DNA of 64,000 nt from Microvirga roseola (lineage in GTDB: Bacteria; Pseudomonadota; Alphaproteobacteria; Rhizobiales; Beijerinckiaceae), in NCBI RefSeq assembly GCF_020866965.1, contig NZ_JAJATX010000007.1:1-64000 (forward strand). Reading direction: 5' to 3'. The notes below the pieces were generated by a model. The model was not told where the DNA came from and searched no databases. It saw nothing but the letters and a program-made list of their open reading frames with translations. The first letter of the stretch is position 1, and each line of letters opens with the position of its first letter. Below are positions 47,236-54,928 of the stretch, piece by piece. Both the position numbers and the translations under genes were made by a program.

Positions 47236-47790
47236 TCAGATGGCGAAGAAGTCCTTGTGGGTCATCTTGAGCCCCTTATCGAGCTTGGCGAACTGGATCG
47301 CCGCCTTCGAACCCGAGCCGTCCGGATCGTAGTACAGCGCGCCGGTGCTCTTGTTGTAGATGATCCGGTCATCCCGATCATGGGCCTTCGAGCCGGTCCA
47401 GAAGGCGCCCGACTTCAGGTAATCACCGACATTGCTGATCCCCTTGAAATATGACTTGTCGAGGGCGATCGTGTCGTCCTTCGTGCTGAAATCGGTGATG
47501 GTGTCGATCTCGGACTTCGACACCTTGCTCTCGAAAACAAAAAAGTCCTTGCCGGAACCGCCCGTCAGGGTGTCTCGCCCTCTGCCGCCGCCCAGAACGT
47601 CGCTGCCCGATTCACCATAGATCTTATCGTTGCCGTAGCCGCCATAGATCGCATCCTGGCCGCCCCGCCCCCAAAGAGAGTCATTCCCTCTCAAGCCATC
47701 CAGGAAATTGACCGAGCTGTCTCCATAGATGCGATCACCGCCGCTGGTCCCTTTCCCAATGCCATCTTTGTCAACCTTAACCGTCGCCAT
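47236..47790 (-). CDS. Small RTX calcium-binding protein
   Basis: 184 residues. Residues about 20-95 hold five to six nonapeptide repeats ('GRGGQDAIYGGYGNDKIYGE', 'GGGRGRDTLTGGSGKDFFVF'), then a C-terminal domain of about 95 residues with 'DTITDFSTKDDTIALDKSYF' and 'GALYYDPDGSGSKAAIQFAK'. This tail resembles serralysin-type C-terminal domains and that of the protein at 10090-11608, and should carry the type I secretion signal. There is no enzymatic domain, so it is a minimal beta-roll protein. No exporter is adjacent. Confidence 0.85.
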   Translation of the reverse strand: MATVKVDKDGIGKGTSGGDRIYGDSSVNFLDGLRGNDSLWGRGGQDAIYGGYGNDKIYGESGSDVLGGGRGRDTLTGGSGKDFFVFESKVSKSEIDTITDFSTKDDTIALDKSYFKGISNVGDYLKSGAFWTGSKAHDRDDRIIYNKSTGALYYDPDGSGSKAAIQFAKLDKGLKMTHKDFFAI

Positions 47791-48116
47791 AATGTGCTCT
47801 CTCCAATCCTAAGATCCGACTTTCCGCCATACGACATGCCGTACCAAGCTTTACAGGCCCATGAACCATCAGGTTATAATGTCGTAGCTTCCTTTAGGGC
47901 AGTAGCGCATTCTTATTCCCATATGAAGCTTGTTCTGTGCTTGAGAGCACTTTCCTGTTTCGGCAAAGGTGCATGCCCAAAAACATGCCGGTTTTCCCAA
48001 CCTGAAGGCTTGACGGCGCAATGAAACGCCCCTAGATCACCCCTCACCACGGACGTTGATCCAATCGATCGCCAAGGGCCCAGCCCTTAAAATGCGAGCA
48101 GGATCAACAGGATCGG
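47791..48116. other. Intergenic region between RTX gene and tRNA-Gln
   Basis: 326 bases with AT-rich patches. It should hold the minus-strand promoter of the RTX gene and the promoter of the tRNA. No gene or repeat was recognised. Confidence 0.4.
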
Positions 48117-48190
48117 TGGGGGATAGTTTAATGGTAGAACAGCGGACTCTGACTCCGCTAGTCTTGGTTCGAATCCAGGTCCCCCAGCCA
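48117..48190 (+). tRNA. tRNA-Gln (anticodon CTG)
   Basis: Acceptor stem TGGGGGA (48117-48123) pairs with TCCCCCA (48180-48186); discriminator G and encoded CCA follow. The anticodon stem GCGGA/TCCGC holds the loop CTCTGAC with anticodon CTG, reading CAG. The T-arm 'CTTGGTTCGAATCCAGG' is standard. In a GatCAB-containing cell this tRNA may be charged by transamidation or by GlnRS. Prophage sequence begins directly after it, so its 3' part is the probable attachment site. Confidence 0.95.
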
Positions 48191-48750
48191 TTTCAAATCA
48201 TTGAGATAATCTGATTTGAGCACCTGTACCGGCAAGGCCGTTTTACAGGCATTTTACACTTCCTGTTCCCCAGAAGCCCCTACCTAGGACCCTTCCCTGT
48301 TTTAATCCTTGGCTGTCGGACTGGCAGGTTCGATCGGGCAGAGACACAGTCTCCAAAGTGGTGCGATGATGAGGCTCCCAAAGATCGCAGGCCACGCCTG
48401 GCATGAACTGCCCACAGTCGTCATCCTCGGGCTCGTGATTGGGCTGGGTTTCGGACAGGCGGTAAAGCTCTCTGCGCCTGAGCCCGCTGTGGCAATCACA
48501 AAATCTAAGCCTTAGTTGGGTGCCCTGCTTTTGTTCATGGTAGTTCCGGCGGGACTAGAGCTGGCAACCAGACCGCTATGAGCGCCCTGGCTGACCCTGC
48601 AACTGAGCATAACTAAGTAGCGGGCTGATTTAGGGCTTCAGGAAAAGCTGGCTCCCGATAGCCGTCTTGCCGCGGCCACCACCCAAGCGTGCCCAAGACA
48701 ATCTCAACCCCACCGGGTAGGATAACAATACAGAATGAGGGGATGGGGCT
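48191..48750. other. Left border of the prophage, mostly non-coding
   Basis: 560 bases after the tRNA, less GC-rich than the chromosome. One short frame, 48366-48515 (49 residues, one membrane helix 'TVVILGLVIGLGFGQAVKL'), could be a tiny membrane protein but has weak support. Nothing else was recognised. The attL core is expected at the tRNA end. Confidence 0.4.
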
Positions 48751-48972
48751 ATGACTGAGAGTTTGACGCCAAAAGAGCGGGAGTTCCTGGCAAGGGTGCG
48801 GAATGGTCGGGTTCTCCCCTATGCCAGCAGATCAGAGAGCGAGTGGCGGCAGCGCCTGAAACACCGCGGCCTTATCGCCATAGATGGCTTTCGGCCCCGA
48901 ACCTGGATTTTGACGGACAAGGGAATGGCTGCGCTCACCGCAGCCCATCTCCAGAAGGAGGAAGAGGGTTAG
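48751..48972 (+). CDS. Small winged-helix-like protein, unknown function
   Basis: 73 residues, charged. 'LTPKEREFLARVRNGRVLPY' and 'WRQRLKHRGLIAIDGFRPRT' with 'WILTDKGMAALTAAHL' follow the pattern of small winged-helix proteins. A purine-rich 'ggggatgggg' precedes the ATG. It may be a phage regulator; no family was identified. Confidence 0.55.
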   Translation: MTESLTPKEREFLARVRNGRVLPYASRSESEWRQRLKHRGLIAIDGFRPRTWILTDKGMAALTAAHLQKEEEG

Positions 48973-49021
48973 AGATGCCCGAGACTATCCGGTGTGGTTC
49001 GGATACAGCAGAAAGAAGGGT

Positions 49022-49612
49022 CTAGTCGATTCCCAGAACCGAAAAGGCGGTCGTCACCAGATTGGCACCGCCAACAAAGCACCCGATTGATAGTGCCGCG
49101 AGGACAATGGCTATCCTGTAGGTCCACCCTATCGCTTTTCGGGTCGCAGGCTTCTCCTCAATTGGCTTGTGGTGGAGGAAATCAAAAAGCGGACCTGGCC
49201 CCGGATAACTGTTGGCGATCAAGTTCCAGTTGAAGAACCCTATCAACGCGACCAATGCTGCAGAACACAGCCCTATAGCAAAACAGTAGAATGCGGGGAC
49301 AATCTTCTTTCCCAAAGAAATTGCAGCCAACACATTCAGGTCGTTCTTCCCATACATTGAACCAATGAACGTAAGCAGAGCGAGTATTGCTCCACCATTC
49401 AGTAGAAACACGGACTTTATGAAGGTTTGCCCGTGCTCTTTGCTAAATGATTGAGAATGAATGCGCTCCTGCCCCAACTGATCGGCATACTTCTCGAACG
49501 CAAGTTTGCGACGTTCTATGGCCTCGGAACGCAGCTCCTCGCGAATCTTTAGAAGCTCCTGCTCAGTACCCGGGGCAAAAAATAGATCGACCTGCCCCGC
49601 CCGTCTGTTCAT
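49022..49612 (-). CDS. Prophage-borne membrane protein with N-terminal helical region
   Basis: 196 residues. Residues 15-60 are highly charged and helical ('EELRSEAIERRKLAFEKYAD'); three membrane segments follow ('VFLLNGGAILALLTFIGSMY', 'AFYCFAIGLCSAALVALIGF', 'IAIVLAALSIGCFVGGANLV'). The base composition is lower in GC than the chromosome. Not recognised. The orientation against its neighbours and its position at the prophage edge are typical of accessory 'moron' genes, such as superinfection exclusion, but this is inference. Confidence 0.65.
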   Translation of the reverse strand: MNRRAGQVDLFFAPGTEQELLKIREELRSEAIERRKLAFEKYADQLGQERIHSQSFSKEHGQTFIKSVFLLNGGAILALLTFIGSMYGKNDLNVLAAISLGKKIVPAFYCFAIGLCSAALVALIGFFNWNLIANSYPGPGPLFDFLHHKPIEEKPATRKAIGWTYRIAIVLAALSIGCFVGGANLVTTAFSVLGID

Positions 49613-49692
49613 CGTCTCTGGAGTCGCCGCCCATCAACGCCCTCTCGCAACATCGCTGAACACCTGCAATACAGCTAAGCTCTCACAGGCAT

Positions 49693-49992
49693 TTGCGCCA
49701 TGTGTCATTTGACGACATACCTGATTCCACCTACTCCCGCGACACCACGGCCATCTCCCAACTCACTGCCCAGCCCGTCAGCACCTGGTCCGAGGAATGG
49801 CGTGTTGAGACCGAAGCCCGCGCTGTCCTGGCCATGTCCAACGAGCAGCGAGATGCTTTCTTCAACGGCCGGAAAGATGCCGATGGGAAGACCATCGACC
49901 GTGGCGTGATCGGAATCCGGGGCCTGAAAGCAGCGGAAGAGATCAAGGCGACAGTGGAGAAGCTGCAAGCGGCTCGCGCCCGCCGGGCATAG
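49693..49992 (+). CDS. Hypothetical prophage protein
   Basis: 99 residues from TTG 49693. Soluble; the C-terminal half 'GLKAAEEIKATVEKLQAARA' is a likely coiled coil and the middle 'TEARAVLAMSNEQRDAFFNG' is helical. A similar arrangement is seen in small phage proteins of unknown role. The TTG start is uncertain. Confidence 0.5.
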   Translation: MRHVSFDDIPDSTYSRDTTAISQLTAQPVSTWSEEWRVETEARAVLAMSNEQRDAFFNGRKDADGKTIDRGVIGIRGLKAAEEIKATVEKLQAARARRA

Positions 49993-50017
49993 GAGGATTC
50001 GACTCCTCTCCGGTCTC

Positions 50018-50248
50018 GTGGCATGTTCTTGGTCCGTTCCAGAAATACCGGACCCTGAATGCCCGCCCCGAACCAATCGCAAACTCAGTATCGAGCAAGT
50101 GCTCGAGGCCCGGATGCGGTATGCCAACGGCGAAAGAAGCTTCACCGAGATGGGCAAAGCCTATGGCGTGAGCCGGGAATCCCTCAAGGAGGCTGTTCTC
50201 GGAGAGACCTTTAAGCATCTCCCCATGCCACCGAATGGCTTCCGGTGA
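50018..50248 (+). CDS. Small phage-type HTH protein
   Basis: 76 residues from GTG 50018. The C-terminal 50 residues follow the pattern of phage HTH proteins: 'KLSIEQVLEARMRYANGERS', 'FTEMGKAYGVSRESLKEAVL', 'GETFKHLP'. It may bind DNA and control neighbouring genes. The first 20 residues look random, so the true start may be further in. Confidence 0.6.
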   Translation: MACSWSVPEIPDPECPPRTNRKLSIEQVLEARMRYANGERSFTEMGKAYGVSRESLKEAVLGETFKHLPMPPNGFR

Positions 50249-50424
50249 GCGATCGCCGCGGCACTATTTGCTGCCATTGATGGCGCAGCCCATTGGGAGC
50301 ATTCTTGGCGGGTTTCAGGCTACTGAGGCTACCATGCTGGAGCACGCCCCGCGGTGGGCCTCCTCGAGCGAGGTCAGAGAAAGGGCTTGGGAACAACGCA
50401 GCGGCCCATATGGATCCGGCTTCG

Positions 50425-50862
50425 TTACCGCTTATCGACACGGCAGTAGCCCTGCACACGCCCAGTGTACCGCCATGATCTTCTTGTGTACCACCGGCAC
50501 TCGATCCAGTCCGCCCCCCTATCGTGAATATTCACACGGTGCCGTGCTCCGTGTCCAGCTGTCTTGATGGCGCGGGCAGTTCTAGGATTGATCCGCACCC
50601 CAGCTGGCGCGACAAATTTGATTTCGCCGCCTCGCGAAGGAAGCGCGATATTCCACGTTTCTACGTTGTAGTGCTTGGTCACGCAGTAGCTGGCATACCT
50701 GCTGCAGTCTAGTTCCTGCCTCAGATCGATTACCGTTGGTGGCCACTCCTCCACTGGAGGGTGCCCTAAAGATGTCACCTCGTCGAGACCCGCCATCTCG
50801 GAAGTGCTCTGGCAGCCTGCCAAACCGGCGACAGCAACAACAGCAATGATGAAGTTCCTCAT
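50425..50862 (-). CDS. Putative lipoprotein, prophage region
   Basis: 145 residues. 'MRNFIIAVVAVAGLAGCQST' is a lipoprotein signal with lipobox LAGC (Cys17). The mature part is basic with Arg/Tyr ('RRSWRYTGRVQGYCRVDKR') and 'AGVRINPRTARAIKTAGHGA'. No family recognised. It could be a spanin-like or surface protein, but its position outside the lysis genes makes that a guess. Confidence 0.6.
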   Translation of the reverse strand: MRNFIIAVVAVAGLAGCQSTSEMAGLDEVTSLGHPPVEEWPPTVIDLRQELDCSRYASYCVTKHYNVETWNIALPSRGGEIKFVAPAGVRINPRTARAIKTAGHGARHRVNIHDRGADWIECRWYTRRSWRYTGRVQGYCRVDKR

Positions 50863-51010
50863 TCAGCAACTCCGCCAATCGTGGCTCTAGCAGAATCTTG
50901 GCCGGAGATGTCCATATTGTCAAAGACGTGATCATTCGCCCCTCATGTCCGGAATCAAGTCCTGCAAATCTTGCTCACTTAGCCTTCGCTAGCCGCAAAA
51001 GACGCAAAAG

Positions 51011-51038
51011 CCCCTCCCCGGCCCGAACCGGAGAGGGG
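51011..51038 (-). terminator. Intrinsic terminator of the prophage late operon
   Basis: CCCCTCTCCGG and CCGGGGAGGGG (minus strand) pair around a short loop and are followed by CTTTTG. It lies about 70 bases after the end of the leftward lysis/tail genes. Confidence 0.75.
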
Positions 51039-51110
51039 AAGGTGGAAGGATCAGAGGCGGTGTTCGACCCGTCGCTCCAGCGCGAACTGAGGCCGCTGGG
51101 CGAACTCGTT

Positions 51111-51470
51111 CTAGGCCGACGGCTTGGGACCGCGCTCGAGGAGATCGAGCGGACGCTTTCGGAACTGCCGGCCGAGATGGTAGAGCCCGGTCGCGATCGA
51201 CATGCCGAGCAGCCCGCACATGAAGGCAGAAGCGTGCTCGAGCTGTGACCCCTGGACTGCCGTGAACCAGGGTCCGACCACCTCGATCGCGAGGGGCGTC
51301 AGGTAGATGGAGGTGATGCAGCCGACCACGGCCGTCGCCGCCCGCTGCAGGATGGATCCGCCGGAAATCGTCGCCGAGACCAAGCCTCCGAAGAAGGAGG
51401 CAGCAACGACAGACGCTTTCACGCCGATGAGTGCCTGCAATGGATCAGGCGGGTGGAAAGGATCGGCCAT
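51111..51470 (-). CDS. Holin-like phage membrane protein
   Basis: 119 residues from ATG 51470. Several hydrophobic stretches ('GVKASVVAASFFGGLVSATI', 'TAVVGCITSIYLTPLAIEVV', 'FMCGLLGMSIATGLYHLG') and a basic C-terminus ('FRKRPLDLLERGPKPSA'). The size, topology and place beside an endolysin gene fit a holin, which would release the endolysin across the inner membrane. The family was not identified by motif. Confidence 0.6.
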   Translation of the reverse strand: MADPFHPPDPLQALIGVKASVVAASFFGGLVSATISGGSILQRAATAVVGCITSIYLTPLAIEVVGPWFTAVQGSQLEHASAFMCGLLGMSIATGLYHLGRQFRKRPLDLLERGPKPSA

Positions 51471-51523
51471 GGATGCCCCAGTTGGCGCTTCGATTGAGGT
51501 GGTTGTGGCGGCTCTGGGCCAGC

Positions 51524-51709
51524 TTACCGGCGCCCGACCGGCGTCGACGTGACGAAGCGCAGACCGATGTTGAGCAGAGCCACGATGCCCGGCGCGACGA
51601 TCGCCGCGCGGGGGTCGACGCTGTTCCAGTCGATGTTGGCGAGGTAGCCGACGCCGGCCGTCAAGGCGGCGATACCGGCATTCACGGCAATGGTGCGATA
51701 GCCTTTCAT
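51524..51709 (-). CDS. Small phage membrane protein
   Basis: 61 residues with two hydrophobic stretches ('TIAVNAGIAALTAGVGYLAN' and 'AAIVAPGIVALLNIGLRFVT'). This type of short protein is often found between endolysin and holin genes in alphaproteobacterial prophages and may itself be a holin or antiholin. Confidence 0.6.
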   Translation of the reverse strand: MKGYRTIAVNAGIAALTAGVGYLANIDWNSVDPRAAIVAPGIVALLNIGLRFVTSTPVGRR

Positions 51710-51760
51710 GGGATGTCCTTTCAGAAGGTGCCCGGCGGGCCCGGCCGGGTGCGGGATCGG

Positions 51761-52471
51761 TCAGGCCTCGTTCGTGGACAGCCTGCCCCCGACAGCCGAG
51801 ACCGGAATGCGGGAGGCGTCCGGCAGCGGCGCTGTCGCCAGCCAGCGGTAGCCGAGCAGGCGATCGGTCGAGAGCCAGGACAGCGAGACCGCGTTGCCCT
51901 GGTTGCCGCCGCGCACGAGCACGGCGGCGCCGTCGGTTGCGACCGCCTCGACAAAGCCGACATGACCCTGCCAGCCATTGCGCTTGCCGCGCCAGAACAC
52001 GGCCACGGCGCCCCGGGCCGGCTCTTTGATTGGCTTGCCGAACTTCATCCAGTTGCGGGCCCCGAAGGGGTTGTCCGGCAAGGGCTCGTTCGGCAGGGTG
52101 GTGGCGATGCACCAGCCCACGAACGTGCCGCACCAGGCGGTCTCGTCGTCCCGCCAGGGAGCCTTGAGCCGCTCCAGCCATTTCAGGATCGTCGGGCTGT
52201 GCTGCTTGCCCGCGATCTCGCGCACCCCGGTGAGGCGGATGGCCTCGTGGTACCAGGGCGCGGCGAGCCCTTTGGCCGGTGCAGGCTTGGCCTCGCCCGG
52301 GAAGAGGAGTTTCAGGGTGGCGTCATCCATCAGGCCGGTGACCTTCAGGTCATGGCCTCGCTGGAAGCGCTCGATAGCGCCGCGGGTCAGGCGGCCCATG
52401 ATGCCGTCGAGGGGACCAGGTGAGAATCCGCGCGCAAAAAGAGCGCGCTGAACGTCGAGGACGCTGCGCAT
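51761..52471 (-). CDS. Endolysin with peptidoglycan-binding and CHAP-like (TIGR02594) domains
   Basis: 236 residues from ATG 52471. Residues 1-60 form a peptidoglycan-binding repeat ('DVQRALFARGFSPGPLDGIM', 'GRLTRGAIERFQRGHDLKV'). Residues 75-205 form a Cys/His amidase domain with Cys in 'TAWCGTFVGWCIA' and His in 'GWQGHVGFVEAV'. It would cut host peptidoglycan during lysis. No signal peptide, so it needs a holin. A longer upstream frame has no domain support. Confidence 0.85.
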   Translation of the reverse strand: MRSVLDVQRALFARGFSPGPLDGIMGRLTRGAIERFQRGHDLKVTGLMDDATLKLLFPGEAKPAPAKGLAAPWYHEAIRLTGVREIAGKQHSPTILKWLERLKAPWRDDETAWCGTFVGWCIATTLPNEPLPDNPFGARNWMKFGKPIKEPARGAVAVFWRGKRNGWQGHVGFVEAVATDGAAVLVRGGNQGNAVSLSWLSTDRLLGYRWLATAPLPDASRIPVSAVGGRLSTNEA

Positions 52472-52539
52472 GGACAGGCTCCGGCTGTGAGGACAACAAA
52501 AAGCCGCCCGAAGGCGGCCTGGTCTGCTGTATGGGTGAC

Positions 52540-53568
52540 TTACAAAGCGCGGCTTGGTGCCGCCGTCATGCGTCTTCGCGCAGTCATCGCTTCCCTTAGC
52601 CAGGCCTGCCCTGGCTTCTCGATGCAACGGTAGCTGACCCAGGAAAGTCCCAGGCACAGCGCCATGAACCCGATCCCGGTCAAGACCGGATGGTCATAAG
52701 GACGATAGGGCAGCAACAAAGGGCCCACGATCTCGATCAGCATGTAGTGCCAGATGTAGAGGGAGTATGACACCACCCCGACAAAGGCCAGTCCCCTAAG
52801 CGGCCACGACGATGCAGCGTCTCTCAACGCGGAGGCTGCGCAGAACAGCCCCACCGCCCAAGCAACATTGACGATCATGTGCGAGAAGCCAAAAGCCCCC
52901 AGGGTCGCCGCCGTCGCCACCGTTACCAGAGCCGCCGCCCGCGTTGGTGCGACCTTGTACTGTGCCAGCGTCATGCCGATGGCGAACAGGAAACACAGCC
53001 GCAGGAACGGGCTGAACATTCCAGCATGAGTCCACCCCCACCACGTTCCAAGGAGCATCAGCCCGACGACAGCCGGGAAGAATCGACGCCCGAGGAACAG
53101 AAACGGCACGAGGCAATAAAACACCGCCTCGTGCGTTAGGGTCCACAGAATGGGATTGATCGCTCTAGAGACAGAGGGATCAAGGGACTGCGAGAAGACG
53201 ATATGTCGTGCCACCGTATAGGGGGTGATGTCGGTGGCAAACGACGAGAGCGCCGGGAACGCCACAACGGCAAAGGCCAGTGAGACGTAATAGAGGGGCA
53301 TGATCCGAGCTGCCCGATGGACCAGATACGTTGTCAACCCGCCGTCCTTCGGCAGCACCCTCTCTGCTGATGTCCAGATCAGAAACCCGGACAGGATAAA
53401 GAACACATAGACGCCAATCTCCCCGAGATGCCCCTTATAAGGCAGCAATGGGTCGTACCGGATAAGGTAATAGGCATCTGCGTGGGACAGAAGCACGAGA
53501 AGAGCCGCGCATCCCCGCAGGGCATCGAGAATGATCGTATCTTTGGAGAGGGAATGCTTGATGAACAC
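52540..53568 (-). CDS. Acyltransferase 3 family membrane protein in the prophage
   Basis: 342 residues with about ten membrane helices. The N-terminus 'LDALRGCAALLVLLSHADAY' with the conserved His, 'VYVFFILSGFLIWTSAERV' and the C-terminal 'SYSLYIWHYMLIEIVGPLLL' define the OafA-like family, which acylates sugars of O-antigen or other glycans. It lies inside the lysis/tail cluster and has slightly lower GC. Phages use such genes for lysogenic conversion that blocks superinfection, so that role is likely here. Complete, without lesions. Confidence 0.85.
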   Translation of the reverse strand: MFIKHSLSKDTIILDALRGCAALLVLLSHADAYYLIRYDPLLPYKGHLGEIGVYVFFILSGFLIWTSAERVLPKDGGLTTYLVHRAARIMPLYYVSLAFAVVAFPALSSFATDITPYTVARHIVFSQSLDPSVSRAINPILWTLTHEAVFYCLVPFLFLGRRFFPAVVGLMLLGTWWGWTHAGMFSPFLRLCFLFAIGMTLAQYKVAPTRAAALVTVATAATLGAFGFSHMIVNVAWAVGLFCAASALRDAASSWPLRGLAFVGVVSYSLYIWHYMLIEIVGPLLLPYRPYDHPVLTGIGFMALCLGLSWVSYRCIEKPGQAWLREAMTARRRMTAAPSRAL

Positions 53569-53630
53569 GATGGTATCTTCTGGCTTATTGGGCCTGATAC
53601 CATCGACGGAGCGGACAGGACAAGTAGGCT

Positions 53631-54029
53631 TTAGATGCTCGGGGCGAGGAGTTCGTCCGCCCGTTCAGCCCCGAACGCCGCGACAAAACCGGCTTTCAGC
53701 TGCGCGAAGAGAGCATGATCGTGCTGGATTGTATCGACTGCATGGAAAAAAGCATCGAGTTTTACCCCCATCGCCCTGATCCCCGCCAGGATCGTTTCCG
53801 CCTCGGCGTCGTCCTGACATCGGTCGAACACGTCCGACTTGTGGGTAAAGGCGGGGCTGGCTATGACCTCGGCAGGCGCAGGAGGGGCAAACCCTGCTTG
53901 ATCGCAGGTCCAGCCATCCCGCACCTCCGCGTCGCACGCCACCCACACAAGGCTCTCATGATAGCGCCCAGCAGGGTCAAGGCCGGAGATCTCCCGAACA
54001 ACGCCGTCAATGATTAAGGCCCACTGCAT
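53631..54029 (-). CDS. Tail-fibre-associated protein
   Basis: 132 residues. N-terminus 'MQWALIIDGVVREISGLDPA' is like phage tail-fibre assembly or DUF4376-type proteins, followed by a helical region 'CQDDAEAETILAGIRAMGVK'. Its start overlaps the stop of the glycine-rich tail fibre gene by one base, which supports a tail role. Confidence 0.55.
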   Translation of the reverse strand: MQWALIIDGVVREISGLDPAGRYHESLVWVACDAEVRDGWTCDQAGFAPPAPAEVIASPAFTHKSDVFDRCQDDAEAETILAGIRAMGVKLDAFFHAVDTIQHDHALFAQLKAGFVAAFGAERADELLAPSI

Positions 54030-54928
54030 CAGTAATACTCCTCAACGATCACAATACCGGGTTGACCAGTTGCCCCGACATTGCCCGCTTGGCTGATGCC
54101 GTTGGCTCCACCCGCCGCGCCCGATCCGTAGCCATAGCCGTTATTGCCCGCTCCTGAGCTTGTGACCGTGATAGCGGGATGCCCGAAACCGAAGGGCGAA
54201 TTGCCGCCCGCCCCGCCGACCACTGCCGCATTGGAAAGAGCCATGCCGAGCCCGCCCCTCTGACCGGGGATGTTGATGTCGCCGCCCGTGCCCGCGCCGC
54301 CTACTGCCGGGGAGGCATTCGACACCCATGGGGTTCCGCTGCTGGGGCCTGCCTGGGAGCCCTTGCTCCCGCCCGTGGCCGAGCAGTGCGAGCCGAAGGA
54401 TGAGGTGCCCCCGCTGCTGCTGCCAGCCGAGCCCGCCGCGCCGCCTGCTCCGACCGTTACCGTTTCAGCGGCACCAAGAGAGTCCGCGAGGATCAGCTTT
54501 TCCGAATACCCGCCGCCCGCGCCGCCGTTAGCCCATGCGGTTTGTGTGCCGCTTGTCGCCGGGACACCATCGGAGCCGCCACCGCCACCTTGCACCCGAA
54601 CCCGCACCGCACGGCACCCGTCAGGCTTGGTCCAGGTAGATACCCCAGGTGTGGCAAAGACGACAACTCGCTTCGTGGTGCCGAGGACATGCGTCTCCGG
54701 GTTGAAGGTGTAGAGCGTGATCCACTGCGCGCCGTCGTACTGCTTGACGGCGTGCTCGGTCGCGCTGGTGGTGTCGAGCCACCCCGTGCCCTTCACCGCG
54801 TAGGTCGGCGCGCTCGTCCCACTGTGCAGCGACAGCTGGGCGTCCAGTGAACCCTGCATGCGGGTCGCGACCTCGACCGGGTTCGCCGGCCCGGAGGTCG
54901 GCACGCCCCATTCTGTAGCCTGACTCAT
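54029..54928 (-). CDS. Phage tail fibre with glycine-rich C-terminal domain
   Basis: 299 residues. The first part ('VATRMQGSLDAQLSLHSG', 'GTGWLDTTSATEHAVKQYDG') is a fibre-like module; the second is very rich in Gly, Ser and Ala ('GGAGGGYSEKLILADSLGAA', 'AVVGGAGGNSPFGFGHPAIT') as in the receptor-binding tips of T2-like adhesins or glycine-rich fibres. It would recognise the host surface. It overlaps the preceding tail gene by four bases (ATGA). Confidence 0.75.
   Translation of the reverse strand: MSQATEWGVPTSGPANPVEVATRMQGSLDAQLSLHSGTSAPTYAVKGTGWLDTTSATEHAVKQYDGAQWITLYTFNPETHVLGTTKRVVVFATPGVSTWTKPDGCRAVRVRVQGGGGGSDGVPATSGTQTAWANGGAGGGYSEKLILADSLGAAETVTVGAGGAAGSAGSSSGGTSSFGSHCSATGGSKGSQAGPSSGTPWVSNASPAVGGAGTGGDINIPGQRGGLGMALSNAAVVGGAGGNSPFGFGHPAITVTSSGAGNNGYGYGSGAAGGANGISQAGNVGATGQPGIVIVEEYY

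Noticed and set aside
47794..48024. A 76-codon frame before tRNA-Gln
   Set aside because: No RBS, no motif and promoter-like composition.
50235..50567. A 110-codon frame in the prophage antisense to the lipoprotein
   Set aside because: Overlaps the better-supported lipoprotein gene and has no protein-like composition.
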